DNA of 64,000 nt from Tipula vernalis (lineage: Eukaryota > Arthropoda > Insecta > Diptera > Tipulidae), in contig OY282558.1 in assembly GCA_958295665.1 (NCBI GenBank), forward strand, positions 28,293,045 through 28,357,044. Direction: 5' to 3'. Made by a program: the position numbers and the translations under genes. Every line of letters begins with the position of its first letter. Position 1 is the first letter of the stretch. The notes under the pieces were generated by a model. That model ran no database searches, had not been told where the DNA came from, and saw nothing but the letters and a program-made list of their open reading frames with translations. Shown in pieces: positions 37,190 through 50,149 of the stretch.

Positions 37190-38010
37190 CATTAGTTCAA
37201 TTATCAAACCGTCCTCAAGTTCGATACCGCCAAACTCCTGTCGCCCTCCGTTGATTATCTGTGTGCTGCACTTATCCAAACCAAACTGCATTTTGATCTT
37301 ATTGGAAATGTATGTGCTATTTGTGTTAGTGACTGAATATACAGTAATATGTGTACAGTTTAATATCATCCGTATACATCAAGTGTGATATTGTATGTTA
37401 AACTTGTGTGTATTGTTTAATTTTGTATCCGTAATTGCTGTTCTTTAGAATGTTTGAGAGTGGATTTAGAGAGAAGTAAAACCAGAAAGGGCTCAAAGAG
37501 TCTCCCTGAAATATAGTATACCTATTCTAATGTATATTTGTTTTGTTGTAATTTTGCAATTATTGAAAGACAGTTGTAGGATCGTTTTCCAATAGCTCAT
37601 GGAAAGCTGCAGAAAAAGAATGATATCAGGATCAATTTTGTACAGCTGCAAAACTTTCACCAATCATGAGTGAGGAACAGAGTCAAAAGCTTTTTGGTAA
37701 TTTATAAACGTTGTAAATAGATTACGCTTCTTAGTATGCGCTTGTTTAAGTACCACCGGGTCAATGATTAATTGTTCTTTACACCCATGTGACTCTGGCC
37801 AACATCGTTTTTGTTACTCCGCTAATATATTATGATCCGTTACGTGTGTTTGTATGCGTTGCGAAATGCATGTTGTAATTATCTTGTATATTGTATGTAT
37901 ACATGTGATCGGCCTGTATTTGGATGGATACGTGACATTATTTTGTTTCGGTAACATATACGTAATGCCGTCTGATAAAAAATCCAGCATCTCCTGCGGA
38001 TTTGCTATAA
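37190..38010 (-). pseudogene. LINE reverse transcriptase, R4/Dong-like, decayed
   Basis: Read on the minus strand from 38010, frames in turn give 'PQEMLDFLSDGITYMLPK', 'YPSKYRPITCIHTIYKII', 'CWPESHGCKEQLIID', 'FTTFINYQKAFDSVPHSW' (the first catalytic Asp region), 'FQGDSLSPFWF', 'MYTDDIKLY' (the YxDD box, about 37363-37378) and 'MQFGLDKCSTQIINGGRQEF'. This covers most RT motifs in order, split by five or more stops and frame changes. Phrases such as 'QGDSLSP' with 'KAFDSVPHSW' are typical of the R4/Dong/Rex6-type lineages with restriction-like endonucleases. The clade call is from memory and tentative. Endonuclease and 3' tail are missing. Confidence 0.85.
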
Positions 38011-40448
38011 ATTTATTTATATATTGAGTTAATTATTATTATTATTGAGTCGTAATTTACTTCTTATTGCAATATTGTTAAGGATTATATGAACATTTTA
38101 TTTTTGTTTTGGTTGCGCTTGGTTTCAATATATTTTTTTCCATGACAGACTTTTGACCAGGTGTAAAACAAACTTTGTTTTATTGTGGACTAGTGATAGC
38201 TATACAATGCTTGGACAGGTGATTACTTCAAAGATTAGAAACGAACAAATAAAGTTACATTTGAATTATGTAAGTGATAAAACTAATATTCTATATGTTT
38301 GTCAATCTTTGATAGAACCGGTGAATTGACAAGAAAACTCAATTGAATTAAAGATTAAGTTTAGCCCCTAATATTTAAATATTATTTTGTTAAAAAGAAT
38401 TGCCAGAGTATAGTATAACTAAGAAGAATTTTGATTGAAAGGTAATTTACTAATGATTTTGAAACGTTGGTGAAACGATTTTGAAACAGGTCCAAAAGGT
38501 ATCATTTTGTTTTAAATTTTTGCATATAAAGTTCCATGAAAAATAACATACACCCGCGATATAAAACTCGCTCAGGATGATCCTTTGACCATACTCTCCA
38601 ACCGAGGTTTACTGTATGCAGTATATTCTTTCAATTTAATAAAACAATGAACTCGATTTATGAGTCAGCGCAGCATACAAATAACTAAAAATCTGTGGTA
38701 TTTTACAGGTGATTTTATGTCTCGACATAATAAACTAGTGTGGCGCTGAGTTTTGTGTGCGGTTATCTGTGCACATTTATATGACGAAATTTATACCTAA
38801 AAAGAATAGTATTAAGACATAATGAAATCTTTGTGGTTACACCAAACAGAAAATTAATTGAAAATCAATTTTAGTTAACCCGTATTGCACTCGTCGAAAT
38901 GAATCGAGACACACAAGTAATGCATTTTCAATTTGTCACTGTCATTACAAGCATTAAATTTTTTTTAACTTAATATGTGAGTCAATCAAATATTTTTCCA
39001 CAAAACATGATTAAGGATGTTTTAGGTTTTTGTACATATTCGTATAAAAGAAAACGTTAATTTAATAATAGAACCAGGTGATCATTCGAGTAACAACACC
39101 CAAATTTTTTTTTACCAATTCTTCAATCAATCAATAATTTTTTTGTTTAATAATTTTTATGAATAATTTAATTTTTTATTGATGAACCAAACTACCACCC
39201 GTTGTGTTATACGCGATATACGCAAGCCTTTTAAATATTTTAAATGGTTCAATACAAATATACATAAATACCTGTAGACAAAGAATGATCAAAATATTTT
39301 CAATATTTTTAGTTGTTATTGTTAAGAGCACGCAGGTTAAATGGTACCTGAATTAGAGCCGACCATATTGGTTTAAGCTTCATTTATATGTATATACATA
39401 CGTGATATTTTATCATCAATTTAAAATAGAGTTATGATGGTCACTAATTCTTAATTGTTAATTGTATACTGTAGTTTATATTATACAACTCATAAAATGT
39501 TTCACGATCGGACGGATGCCATGAGGTACCAACCAGCAGAAAATCAATTGATTTTGCTTGTTTGTTAGATTACAATTTTTCGCTCTGCCTCTTAGTTATA
39601 AAATAGCAGCACTCAACACACAAAGTGCAATACAAAAATTTTTTTTTTATTATTAAAATATTTTTTTTAATAATTGCAACCTTTGTCCTTGTCCAAATAA
39701 TTTTCGCATTTAAGCATTAATCAATGGAATTTTCTCTCTTCTCTTATTTTGTTAATGTAAGTTTTTACAAAAAGTAGGAATAAAAAATTGCTATTATTTA
39801 TGAGTTAAATTAAATCAACCTAAAATGCGTAAAGTAAAATTTAAATAAAGTAAATGATAATACCATACTTTGTATATAGAGTGGCTGTATTTTTATATGC
39901 AAAACTAGTTTAATTAACTTAAAGGTTTACAAATAAATAAGGTCTACATATATAAAGGGGTACAAACTCAAGGATCAAATTAAAATTAAATTTTAAATCA
40001 ATATCGATCAGTAATTCAAAATTGATTGGTTTTACTTATTTGTGAACCGTCTCGAGGTCATCTCTATAAAGCCACAGATTGGTCATTTTGGGTATGTAGA
40101 ATTGCTTTATCCATTGGTTTTGTATTATTACTTTTTTGTTTTTGTTTTAATTCTTGCTTTGCGCGGACCATTGCTAATCTCTTGTATAATTTATTTTATT
40201 TTTTATCGCACCAAAAATGTTTTAGAATTGAATTTAAGTGGTCTGTAAAGTTTGAGTTAATTTCATGCATTTTACATTTATTTTAGTATGCTTATGTCGA
40301 GACATCTCTTAAACCGTACCAGCTAGTTTAATAAATAGTCGAATTTAAGGTTGAGGTTTCAATAAAGACCTTGAAACTAGGTAACTTTAATCATTTGGAA
40401 AGAAAACGTTTTGTAGTATTTGTGAAAAAGTATCCTCAAAAATAGAAA
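38011..40448. other. AT-rich stretch without recognised genes
   Basis: Hydrophobic open frames at 40026-40286 arise from T-rich DNA and lack any motif. No element ends were seen. Confidence 0.45.
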
Positions 40449-40950
40449 ATGAATTTTGGTGAGTTTAAAAATCAATTTAACGCTCTTGATGCCCTAATAA
40501 AACATATGAATAACGAAATTGCTAAACTCAGCGAAAATGTACACAACCTGGAGATCGATGAAAGATCATATGATGTACTTGTATCAAATATTCCGTCTGA
40601 TAATTCCGAGGTTGTTCCAGACATTATCAAAGAGATTGGAAATGCGCTTAACATCAATTGTAATAAGCACCGCTTTACGCATTAAACCAAATAACTCATC
40701 ACTAAGTAGTGCACCAAATATTATCGTCAAATTTTCCTTAAAAACGTCGGCAATTGAATTTTTCAACCTGTATAAAATAAAAGGAAGATTATCACTCAGT
40801 GTTATTGGTGTTCATTCAGAGGCACGAATATACTGCAATCGAGGTTTAACAGCTAAATCGAACCAGTTATTTATTAATGCCAGAAAAGGTAAGCTCTTCA
40901 AATCGGGAAATAAGTATTTAATTAAATCGGAATTAGTGTATTTTCAATAG
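40449..40950 (+). pseudogene. LINE ORF1-like (FP25K/jockey type) protein fragment, frameshifted
   Basis: 78 codons from 40449 start with an amphipathic coiled coil (residues about 4-38) and continue 'ERSYDVLVSNIPSDNSEVVP'. A frameshift near 40670 leads to 'TALRIKPNNSS', 'IIVKFSLKTSAIEFFNLYKI', 'GRLSLSVIGVHSEARIYCN' and 'LTAKSNQLFINARKGKLFKS'. This order (coiled coil, 'vlvsgiP', then 'PIIVKF' and 'aRiYiNe.Lt') is that of the ORF1-like proteins of some jockey/CR1-type LINEs, related to baculovirus FP25K. It would bind LINE RNA. ORF2 is not attached. Assignment is by pattern memory. Confidence 0.7.
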
Positions 40951-42375
40951 ACCTAGATTTCGGAGCCAACTCGCTCGTTAAATCTTCAACGAATAACTCC
41001 AATCGTTCATCTGCCCATCAATCATCAAGCCATGAAGCGCTAAATTTACCTTCGCCAATAGATAGAAGCATCCCAACGAAAAACTAAATCAAAAGCAGTA
41101 CCTGATAAGTCATGATATATTTTTTCCTCAATTACGGTCATCAAGGTTTATAATGCATTTTCATTTTAATTTTTGGTTATATTGCATATTTATAAATATT
41201 AGTCTCGTGTCTTGTGTCATATAATTTATTGTCTGTTGCATCATAATTTTAATTTTTAGTTTTTAAATAAGTACTGTTACATTGTGTACTCGTGATATTA
41301 TTGGTATTTATTATTATTATTAAAATTGGTTGGAAGTCATAAAGGTTCCGCACTCAATGACACAAGGGTCCATGGTGTAAACTCAGAATTCTCTCACAAA
41401 TCTCAAACGCGCACAGCTACCTTGTGTGGTGATAGTATCCATCGTACGGATCCATAGTACGGATTTTTCACAAAAAAAAAAAACATAAGATGAAAATGAA
41501 GCAATTATCAGGTTCTATGTTCACGACACAATCTAGCAGAATAAATAGCGTATGTTTGTTGTTTTTATAAAATATGAATGGGTTTGGTTAACACAAATAA
41601 TACAAACCACAGCAAAATTAGTTTCAGGAAGAACTATTTCCTCTTCTTTTGTTATTCCGCGCACTTACATGTAAAAAAATTATAATTTCTCTTGTTACAT
41701 ATACAGTAAAGATATATCTTTGTTGTTGTATTTTAGACTCTAACGTGCCGTCAAATATATCAAATCAAAAAAGAATATTGGAAAGTTATAAACCAAAATC
41801 AATATCCGTTTATTTGAAGTTTTGCCGAACAGTCATGCGCTCTGAATTGAATATGTTTGTTTTAGATCCGATAAAGAAAATTTATTTGAGTAAATACATA
41901 CCTACAACCAAAATTATGAATACGACCGGTAATTTCTCAACTTCAATACTTGTTTGTTAAAAGGTATGCTGTTGGTTAGGTGTACTCTATTCAAACCGAT
42001 CAAACGATTAGTGTGAAAAATTTGCATCTCTATTGTGGAAAGACGATGTTGGAGGTTTATTTGTTGTAAAGGGTATAATAAAAATGTGTCAACATTGAAA
42101 CAATATTGTGATAATATTCGAAATTGTTATTATCGTAAATACATAAACAAAATGGATGATCAATATTTTTCGAATGTTTGAAAACTAAACGTAGTTACAT
42201 TTATATATTATATTGCAATTCATATGAAGTCGAATTTTAGAGGGAACAACTTTTCGCGCCACAGCTTTTTTCTTTTGTTCTTAATTTAAGTTTTATTTGT
42301 ACTTAATATAAATTTGGAAGGTTTCTTCGTTTCTTTGTTTTTGCAACTATTTAAACATTTAAAATATTTTTCCTT
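40951..42375. other. Stretch without recognised genes
   Basis: An open frame at 41649-41960 has no family signature. 'cgtacggatccatagtacgg' near 41443-41462 is a short imperfect direct repeat. Nothing else is supported. Confidence 0.4.
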
Positions 42376-42838
42376 TCTTCCGATGGCGGTGCATCCCTTC
42401 CGATGGCGGTGCTCGAAAACGCCAGACACATCGGACAGGAGATCTCCCGCATGGTATTGCTTTCGTTGGTGCCGATTTTGCGAACGAAGAACGTATTCAA
42501 GCCATCTTAGTCTTTACAATTTTGTGAATCCGATAATGTTAACTTTATCAAGGTCGTTTCTGATTCGTCCTTGACGTGAAAGAGGATTATTCGATTAACC
42601 TTATGCTCGGTTACAGCAATTTTTTGAATGTTTGTGTTGTAAGTGTCCAAAACTCGCAACGAAGGGTGATGATTGGTCTTATCAATGCTTTATACTTGTC
42701 CAGTTTTATTTTACGCGTTATACTAGGAAACTTTAAGGTTTTAATGTTCCAAGCTTGCTGCAATCCTCGAAGAAATGTCCACAGAAACAGAGTTTTGCTC
42801 AGCGATCTGCAGTGATCCTAGATATTTGAACGTATTGC
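42376..42838 (-). pseudogene. LINE RT C-terminal region, RTE/BovB-like
   Basis: On the minus strand: 'CNTFKYLGSLQIAEQNSVSV', 'DISSRIAASLEH', then after stops 'KYKALIRPIITLRCEFW', 'HKVNRIILFHVKDESETT' and 'RLRWLEYVLRSQNRH'. The run 'FKYLGS' to 'RLRWLxHVLR' is the C-terminal hallmark of RTE/BovB-type and related LINE proteins. At least four frame changes. At the far end a 16-bp unit 'cttccgatggcggtgc' is duplicated (about 42378-42412). The RT core is not present. Confidence 0.8.
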
Positions 42839-43057
42839 ATGTATTTAGCCCATGAATTTAAAATATCGATTCTATTTAAGGCAGTTATAAAGTGTTGAGT
42901 AACGAAAATGTGTATATTAAAAGAAAATGGCTTGGTGATCGATTTGAAATTTCGCATTTTAATTAAACACAATTAAAGAATACAGACGTTTTTTTATCGT
43001 TTTTATGGGCACTGTAGTGGCAGAAAGATGGCATCCTCGAGAAAAGGTCACTAGGCG

Positions 43058-43361
43058 GTTGACAGCATAACACCAGTTCCGATTGTCTGAAATAAAACAT
43101 TTCAAAAATATTATTAAAATATAGGTGTAGGGCTATCTATGGCCGCATCGTACAGAATTATAAAATTTCGATTAGAAAAAAATGTCGGGCATTTGAAAAA
43201 AGAAAAAAGAATTTTTCAATTAAAATCACGCAGTAAATATTTATTAAAAAAAATTGCAATAAAAGATACTGTACGATGCGGCGATAACGACACATTTCCT
43301 GAACAGAATCCGTTTTGAATTAGGTCGATCGGACAAAAACTGTCTGTGCTATGCTGTCAAC
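43058..43361. repeat. Nested inverted repeat (fold-back element)
   Basis: Two inverted pairs are nested symmetrically. The outer pair is 'gttgacagcata' at 43058-43069 with 'tatgctgtcaac' at 43350-43361. The inner pair is 'gccgcatcgtacag' at 43142-43155 with 'ctgtacgatgcggc' at 43269-43282. The gaps between pairs are about equal (86 and 67 bp), and 'gattgtctg' and 'cggacaaaaactgtc' add weaker pairing. It is non-coding and AT-rich in the centre. It looks like a degenerate MITE or fold-back element. Confidence 0.65.
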
Positions 43362-43374
43362 GAGGTCAAAAAAC

Positions 43375-46300
43375 CAAATTTTGAGAAAACCGCGTTTAAC
43401 ACCAACAGCAAATACAGTGAACGCTTCGAGGCATCTGCGTATGGCGGTCATTTAGAATTCTTCTGTTGCGAATTGAGCTTTGAAAACAAAAGGTACACAT
43501 TCTCAGAGTCAAAAACTATCCATTAAATGTTTTCTTTTGTTTCAACACTGTGCAACTGCCTTAAAGATAACTCAATGATGTCTTGTGAAACTTCTAATTT
43601 TAAAATTAAATACACTAATTTACTATACTCATGCAAATTTTGTTCTCCAATTTTCTCATTTAAATCAATTATTTCACTATTTGCAATTTAAATTATAATC
43701 ACAATCAAAATGCGGCCTGTTTTGCAATTTTATTATTTTGATTTCAATTCAAGATAATTTTCTGAAAAACATTCTCACGGCATACAATGAAATCCAGCTA
43801 TAAAAACTAGCGTTCTTATGTTGATTAGTGTACAGAAGAATTGATCCTAAAATAAACATAACTATTAAGGAAATAACCGGAAATTTCAATCAATTTTTCT
43901 ATTTGGAATACACAGAGAGAAAGTTTAATTATTTCGACAGTTTTAGAGGTGATTGAGATTATTATTTATTGTTATAAATCATTTATAATTTTACATTTTG
44001 GGTTTCTTCATTAATCAATCAATCAAAGTAATTTAAGAATAAATCAATAAAAATTTATTAAAATTTAAGTTTTCTTAATTCGTTTTTGTCCGGTAAATTT
44101 ATTGGTGGTATTATATTTAAGTTAGTGTTGTTAGGTTTCCCAACGCAATTAAATAATTTTGGTTCAAGAAGCGGATATTTTTTAGTTTTTAATTGATTGG
44201 AATGTACGTATAATTTTATTTAAAAAATCTTCTGTTGAAACTATTTTACAGTGTAACACAGGCGAGAGTATGATGATCGCACATCTTGATTAACGAGATA
44301 GTTTTTGTGAGGTCTTCACTAATTATATTAAATTCTCATGCATATGTATAATGAATCCATTTTATCGATTACAACAAAAAAAAATTAAATTAGTTTACAT
44401 CAATAAACGGTTAAGTTTAAGTGAGATAATAATTGACGTTAACAATAATACCATAAAAGCGAATAATTTAAAAATATACGACCATAAACAGAATAAAGTG
44501 TTTTAGAAATGATTCTGTTATGCATGTGTACAAAGTTGGATTATGGTATTACGATACATAATAATAAATAAAAAAGAAATCGTGACAAATTAAAATTTGT
44601 AATAAATAATTTTTTTGTTTCTAAATAAATTGTATATTAATAATATTAAAAAATTAAATAAATCCAGTTTTTAATACAAATTGGAAAAACTGGAAGATTT
44701 CACTTTAATTTTATTTACGCTTGGGGAAAAATTTAAATATTCGGAAATAATACTAAACAAAACAGATAATGAACATTTTTCATTTTAATCCTTAATGCCC
44801 GACTGCGAACTCATTCAAGTACTCTATGTAAAACAAAGCGAGTAGCTAAATGCGACTAAATCGAAAAATCCATTAAATCGGTTTTAATAAATAGCAGCGT
44901 GGCAAGGGTATAATTCCATCATTCGTAAACCGTATATATTAATGTTTATTCCTCTAGCTTTCATAATCATAATATGAATATAATATGTATATACTGTTAT
45001 AGTGGATTATGCGAAACAATCTTACTCATAGCCATATTCCAAAAGATAACTTAATTGAGTTATATTGCGTGAATTGTCCAAAAATTATTGCTTTTCTAAT
45101 TAATTAAAACAAATTAATTTTTGGTATAAAGCTTATACAATAAATATTCCGTATCATCGAAAATCCGGGTAATTGAATGTACATATAGTATATTATTGAT
45201 GTACATATATCTAGCAAGGTTTCTCGTACTATAAGCAAAAGTTTATTAAAGTTCAATAAAGTTAATTTCTTTTACAATTACTAGAAAAACAAATTGTTTT
45301 ACATTTCAAATTAAAGTTCAATTTATTGAAAGAAAAAAATTATGTAAATGGATTCGATAAATGGAATAATACGATTCGGTCATTTGCATTTAAATATCAC
45401 TTCTTTTTGTCTCCAAGCATTTTTTATAAATTCGATTAGTATAAGTTAAGTATTTGATCGCAATATAGAAATTTATAAAAATGTATTTTTTAAATTATTT
45501 TGGACTTTTAATTTTAAAAAAACGAGTTTTTTAATTTACCGACGTTTATTCACATTGGTGATATGTCTACTTCCAAATGGTACATTAATCTTTTGTATTT
45601 TCAAATTAATAATTTTCAACAAGTAACGTTCATAAAAAAAGAATTAACATAGCACAAAATATAATTTAAAAAAATGCAAAAAACAAAACAAATCCGCTAA
45701 CGCCCAGATTTAAAAGAAAAATAATTGCTCTACAAATAAATGCTTAATTGCGTTTCATCAAATAATATTTTGTTTATTATATTATATAATATGTAGTTTC
45801 CAAATATTTTTTGTATGAAAAAATAACACATGGTATTTTGTTTATTGTTTTAAATTTACTGTTAAATACAATAAAATTAAAAATCATTACTCATATGTAA
45901 TATAAACAAATATGATTAAAAATTATATTTTAAATTTTTTCTTAATTCGTTTACTTCAGAAAGCATGAAACTTGCAAACATTGAAATATGAGATTTAAAT
46001 GCAAATGACCCGAATACATCCAAATGTTTAAATTCCAGCACCGAATTCTAAAATTAAAAAAAGGAGGAAAAGCCATTACAGGATGTAATCGCATTACCGA
46101 CATCTCAAAAATGTCGTCTTTCAATACATATCCATACAAACAAAACCATTTTCATTCTTCATTTATTGTTTTAGTTTTTTATCTTTGTTTTTGTCTTTGT
46201 CTGGCTTTGTTTCATAAAATTGGACACGAACTTTTCGGATTACTATTTGTTAACAGACATCAACAGCGGGGATATAAGTCATCTCTGTCGCTTTGGAACT

Positions 46301-46950
46301 TTGCTTGTATTGAGATGCCTAAAAATGTAACCATTCATATTTTTATTTTTATTATTAACAATGCAGCTAAGGAAGCCGCGAAGCAACCAAGGTTTGTCGG
46401 CTCCAGAGGGTCTATGGCAGAGCTCCTAGTGAATAATATTATTAAATACATTCGTTTTTATCGAAAAATGATGGCTTTTATTTGCGATAGTAGTTCGAAA
46501 AGTTATGTTTCTCGCTAAAAATGATCTATTCACCTATGCAATTGTTTTGTTATTAATAAGTGACAGTACAACACTGTTTTTTTGTCACTTTGGTACATAT
46601 ATGGACCACAGAGTGGTACTTCTGGGCTACCGCTCTTGAAAGAAGTGGTTACGATGCGATAGGTGTAGTTTTCAAGAGAGGGAACCATAAAGAACCAGTC
46701 TTACAGCAAAACCAGAAGATGCTGTGTTAATATATAATACCTTTTCAAGATATTTTTATTTTAGAAAACAGCGCATTCACAAATAAAAAGGAGACTCAAT
46801 AAATTTGAGTCAGCGAAACCTGTACCAGAAATTCTGAAAAACTACAATTTTGAAGTTACAAGACAAAACGCTAAAGGTATGTCACTAATATACTGAGGGT
46901 TCCACAAGTTGTATCTAGTGATGACCATTGACTGGTTCACAATGATAACA
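43375..46950. other. AT-rich stretch without recognised genes
   Basis: The only item recognised is the MITE remnant at 44829-44912. The open frame at 46024-46518 (164 codons) has a hydrophobic middle and no family motif. The 46560-46950 part is less AT-rich and may be old element debris, unassigned. Confidence 0.4.
44829..44912 (+). mobile_element. MITE remnant, family 'CCCTAGACAGACTG', copy 3
   Basis: 'acaaagcgagtagctaaa', 'cgactaaatcgaaaaatcc', 'attaaatcggttttaataaa' and 'ggcaagggtata' correspond to the second half of the copies at 21.4 and 21.7 kb, with heavier divergence. The left end is missing. Confidence 0.55.
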
Positions 46951-46959
46951 AAAAAGCTT

Positions 46960-47712
46960 TCAATACTTTGAGTACAAACCGATGTCTAACTGGAAATATC
47001 TCCAGGGATTGAAATAGCAGAAGTCCTCTATGCATTAAAAATTATCCTAACAATATGCTTCTGGGCAATAATGAGTGGATGATATCTGGAGTAGTAAATG
47101 TAACCCCAACAAATTAAGACATAACACAATTTCGAGTCCACTAATGCAAAGTATACATATTTCTTAACACTGCAGTCGGGCATGCTCTACGTTGTGAGTA
47201 AAATTTCCTAACCATAATTATGAGATACTTACGGAGGTGATTTATATGGTGTCTCCAAAGCATAGTGTTATCCACAGTTAGTCCTAAGTACTTAAGATTC
47301 AACGAATTCAATTTTAGCACAGCCATTGGTACAAGCAAATTGATCGCAGTTACGAGCGTGATAAAGAGCATATGGGCCCACTAAAAAAGTATCGTAAATC
47401 TTAAAGAACATACCTTTAGTTTTTGTACTTAAGAGCATTGTATACGTGGAGCATCAGTTCTGCAGGAGGATTAGGTCTGATAGCATATGTTGAGTAACAA
47501 TGTTACGTTTAGGTTGATTGTACATGAACACTAGGTCATGCGAAAGCAATTAATTGGGAATTAAAGTCAATATAAGAAATAGAATTGAAATATATCAAAA
47601 ACAGCAATGTACCCAACACCGAACCTTGCGGAACACCTTCGTTTAAGATTTTAAGCGGGCTCATAATACCTTTAATCTTAAAAACCTGGGATCTGTCGGA
47701 CAAGTATGAGCA
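46960..47712 (-). pseudogene. LINE RT fragment, jockey/CR1-like
   Basis: On the minus strand from 47712: 'YLSDRSQVFKIKGIMSPLKI', then 'LNEGVPQGSVLGTLLFLIY' (the QGSVLGP-LLF block of RT). After a damaged stretch where the YxDD box should be come 'LNLKYLGLTVDNTMLWRHHI' and 'YFALVDSKLCYVLICWG', then 'QKHIVRIIFNA', the conserved C-terminal end. It joins a Harbinger fragment abruptly at about 47720. Several stops and frame changes make it dead. No 3' tail was identified. Confidence 0.85.
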
Positions 47713-47721
47713 AAATATGAC

Positions 47722-48190
47722 TGAGTGAGTGCAATCAATGACGCCGATTATGCCCGGAAATCCAAACTTTTCATAGAATCTGCCAATTAAAATTTTTGTT
47801 ATACAAATATGTAACTAAAATAAAAAATCACTTACCTACATAGTTTTAATTTTATTCATGTGGTTCTCATTTTAAGAAAATTTTATAAAACTGTCACTTA
47901 AAATGTCTTCAATGGCTTTCCGTACCATATCCGTGACTGGAAGCCACAGTTTGAGATATTCCGAGAAGGAAGTCATGTCCTACGTTTTGTTGATAACCAC
48001 CTTTAAATCCAAAAGGGTTTTATAAGTTATTTATAAAATACGAGTTTGAAGATGTCCTTTACCGTTCATCACAGCACTTAAAAATTCCAAAATTTGGATA
48101 TGATCTGGAATTGCCGTATTTCTCTGTGCTTCCTACATAATTGTTTGTAAATCTTCCACGGTTTGATGCACCAAATTTCTTTGGCTATGT
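47722..48190 (-). pseudogene. PIF/Harbinger transposase fragment
   Basis: Read on the minus strand: 'RNTAIPDHIQILEFLSAVMN', then 'GGYQQNVGHDFLLGISQTVA' in other frames, then 'GRFYEKFGFPGIIGVIDCTH'. In HARBI1-type transposases this is the helix-turn-helix ('GisqsTvSR'-like) followed by the 'FPGVIGCIDGTH' block with the first catalytic Asp, which is kept here. The rest of the protein is replaced by LINE sequence from 47720 on. Frame changes in between. No terminal repeats recognised. Confidence 0.82.
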
Positions 48191-50033
48191 GCACACTGAA
48201 AAAAATAATTCAACGAAACCCTTTCATTAAATTTTTCGGAAGAAATATTCTTTGAACCAATGAATTTATTAACTGGTCACATTAATTCTAAAATAAACAC
48301 GATTATAAATTGATAACCGGGTCATCAATTCAATTAATAGACATTTATTGACCGATTTCTCGTTGATTTCCTGACATTAGGGAAGTTAATAAAAATTTTA
48401 ACAACTTTATAAACTAAGTTAATAAGAAAACACTAGATAAAACCAGTTTATTCAACCTGAGAAATGATTAATAGATTTAATATACGAATTTAAATGATTT
48501 TCTGAAAGAATAATTCGTTGAATCGATAAACTATTTAATTGTTTCAAGATTACTGTTATTCAGTAATCACCACAGAATATGTGTATGTTATGCAGTGGTG
48601 ATTCGGCATTAACAGTTTATTAATAATTGATCTTCATTTTAAAGGATAAACAAATAGCCTATATCCGTATTTTATTTCATTAAAAATTCCATCACAATCA
48701 GAATTCTTTAATTTTTTTATGAAATCAAGACCTTATAATGAATATAAACCCTGAATAAATTTAAATATTTAGAATCCACGCATTAAATCAGAGACGCATA
48801 CCTATACATACATGAAATAAATGTTTCATTCTTCAATCGTAGTTCAGTACAAATTTGATTTAAAATAAGCCCAAATTGCAAAAATAACGCTATAGGTTAA
48901 AATACTTTGTTAGAGTTTCTAAAAGAATATTAAACTTTGATATGCATAACAAACAAAATTATAAATTAAATAAATTTTTTAATGACATTAAAAAGAAATT
49001 AATCAAATATTAACATTTTAATTAATTTTTAAACTATTTGTTGAAGTTTATAAATTTTTTAATGAATTCAATACAGCTTAGTATAAGTTGATAAATATTT
49101 TCATTAGCAACATTAAAATTTTATTTGAACTTATTAATCTGTAGTGCTAAAATTGAAATTCCTTTGTGCTTACTTGCATCTTGTTCGTCTAATGTGTTCA
49201 TCGCTGATTTGTTTGTCTAGTCGCGTTTTCCTTCATTTCGATGCAAAGCGTTTAACTTAAATGTGGTTTATGTGAACAAAGTTAATTTAAAAAGTTAATA
49301 TACATTTACATAAATTTGTATATATTTATGTATATATATCTACGGACTTAATAATTAAGGTAAGCGCAAAATTGTTCTATTGTTCTATTAAAAGTTCATA
49401 AAACACAATATAAATTCATGTTTCCTGATCTTAGACAGGAGAAATCGAATGTATGTTGTTTATATAAACGTTCTTTTTCGAGACGGGAAGAATAAACATT
49501 AATTTGTAATATTTCAACAAATTTCTGTGGTTTTCTATCAAATAATGTTTGAGGTATTTTCAACAAACTTATCGAATAAGTTAAATACATTATTTCTAAT
49601 TAAATTGATATTAGTTCCAGAAACAAATGCAGAGTCTACGAACGATCGTTAAAATACGATAAACTAGCCGCCGAATAATTTGACCATATTTAGCAAGATT
49701 GCTGCAATTATAGGCTATTTGGACATCCAAAAATTAGGCACCACCACCGCTGTATTTGAGAAATGGCCATTTTATAAACATCTTTCGATATCAGTAAGTA
49801 AGATTTTAAATTTGCAGAAGAAACAAAATAACAATAAATGAAACGTTTCATTATTTCCAGATTCACATGGATTTCCAGAAAATAATAATATTTTATTAAA
49901 ACACGGGAGTGCATAGCGGCCCTTATAAAATTTTTATCGGAAGCAAGCCACGTAAAGGACAAGAGTATTGTTCCGTATTTGCACAAATTGAGGGAGAATG
50001 TTATTTCGGAAAGTAAGTGAAATATTATATTAA

Positions 50034-50149
50034 AACTTAAGTCGAGTTTTTTGGGACAAAAAAATCTAATGTAAATAGAAAAAACGGAACATATCGATTT
50101 AGTTCAGTTTACATCATTATTTTTGGTCCCAAAGAACTCAAATTAAGTC
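50034..50149. repeat. Imperfect 44-bp inverted repeat
   Basis: 'gagttttttgggac' with 'aatgtaaat' on the left arm (50034-50077) faces 'ttacatcatta' with 'ggtcccaaagaactc' on the right arm (50105-50149). There are roughly ten mismatches, and the centre contains 'acggaacatatcgat'. It may be a MITE or hairpin. Sequence to about 50540 is less AT-rich but not recognised. Confidence 0.55.

Noticed and set aside
40026..40286. Two overlapping hydrophobic frames considered as a chemoreceptor fragment
   Set aside because: They overlap in different frames and are T-rich. No receptor motif such as a TYhhhhhQF tail was found.
41440..41470. 'gtacggat' short direct repeat considered as a target duplication
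   Set aside because: The units are adjacent and no element lies between them.
46024..46518. 164-codon open frame with a hydrophobic segment, looked at as a possible membrane protein
   Set aside because: Composition follows the T-rich DNA, there is no family motif, and no splice or promoter context.
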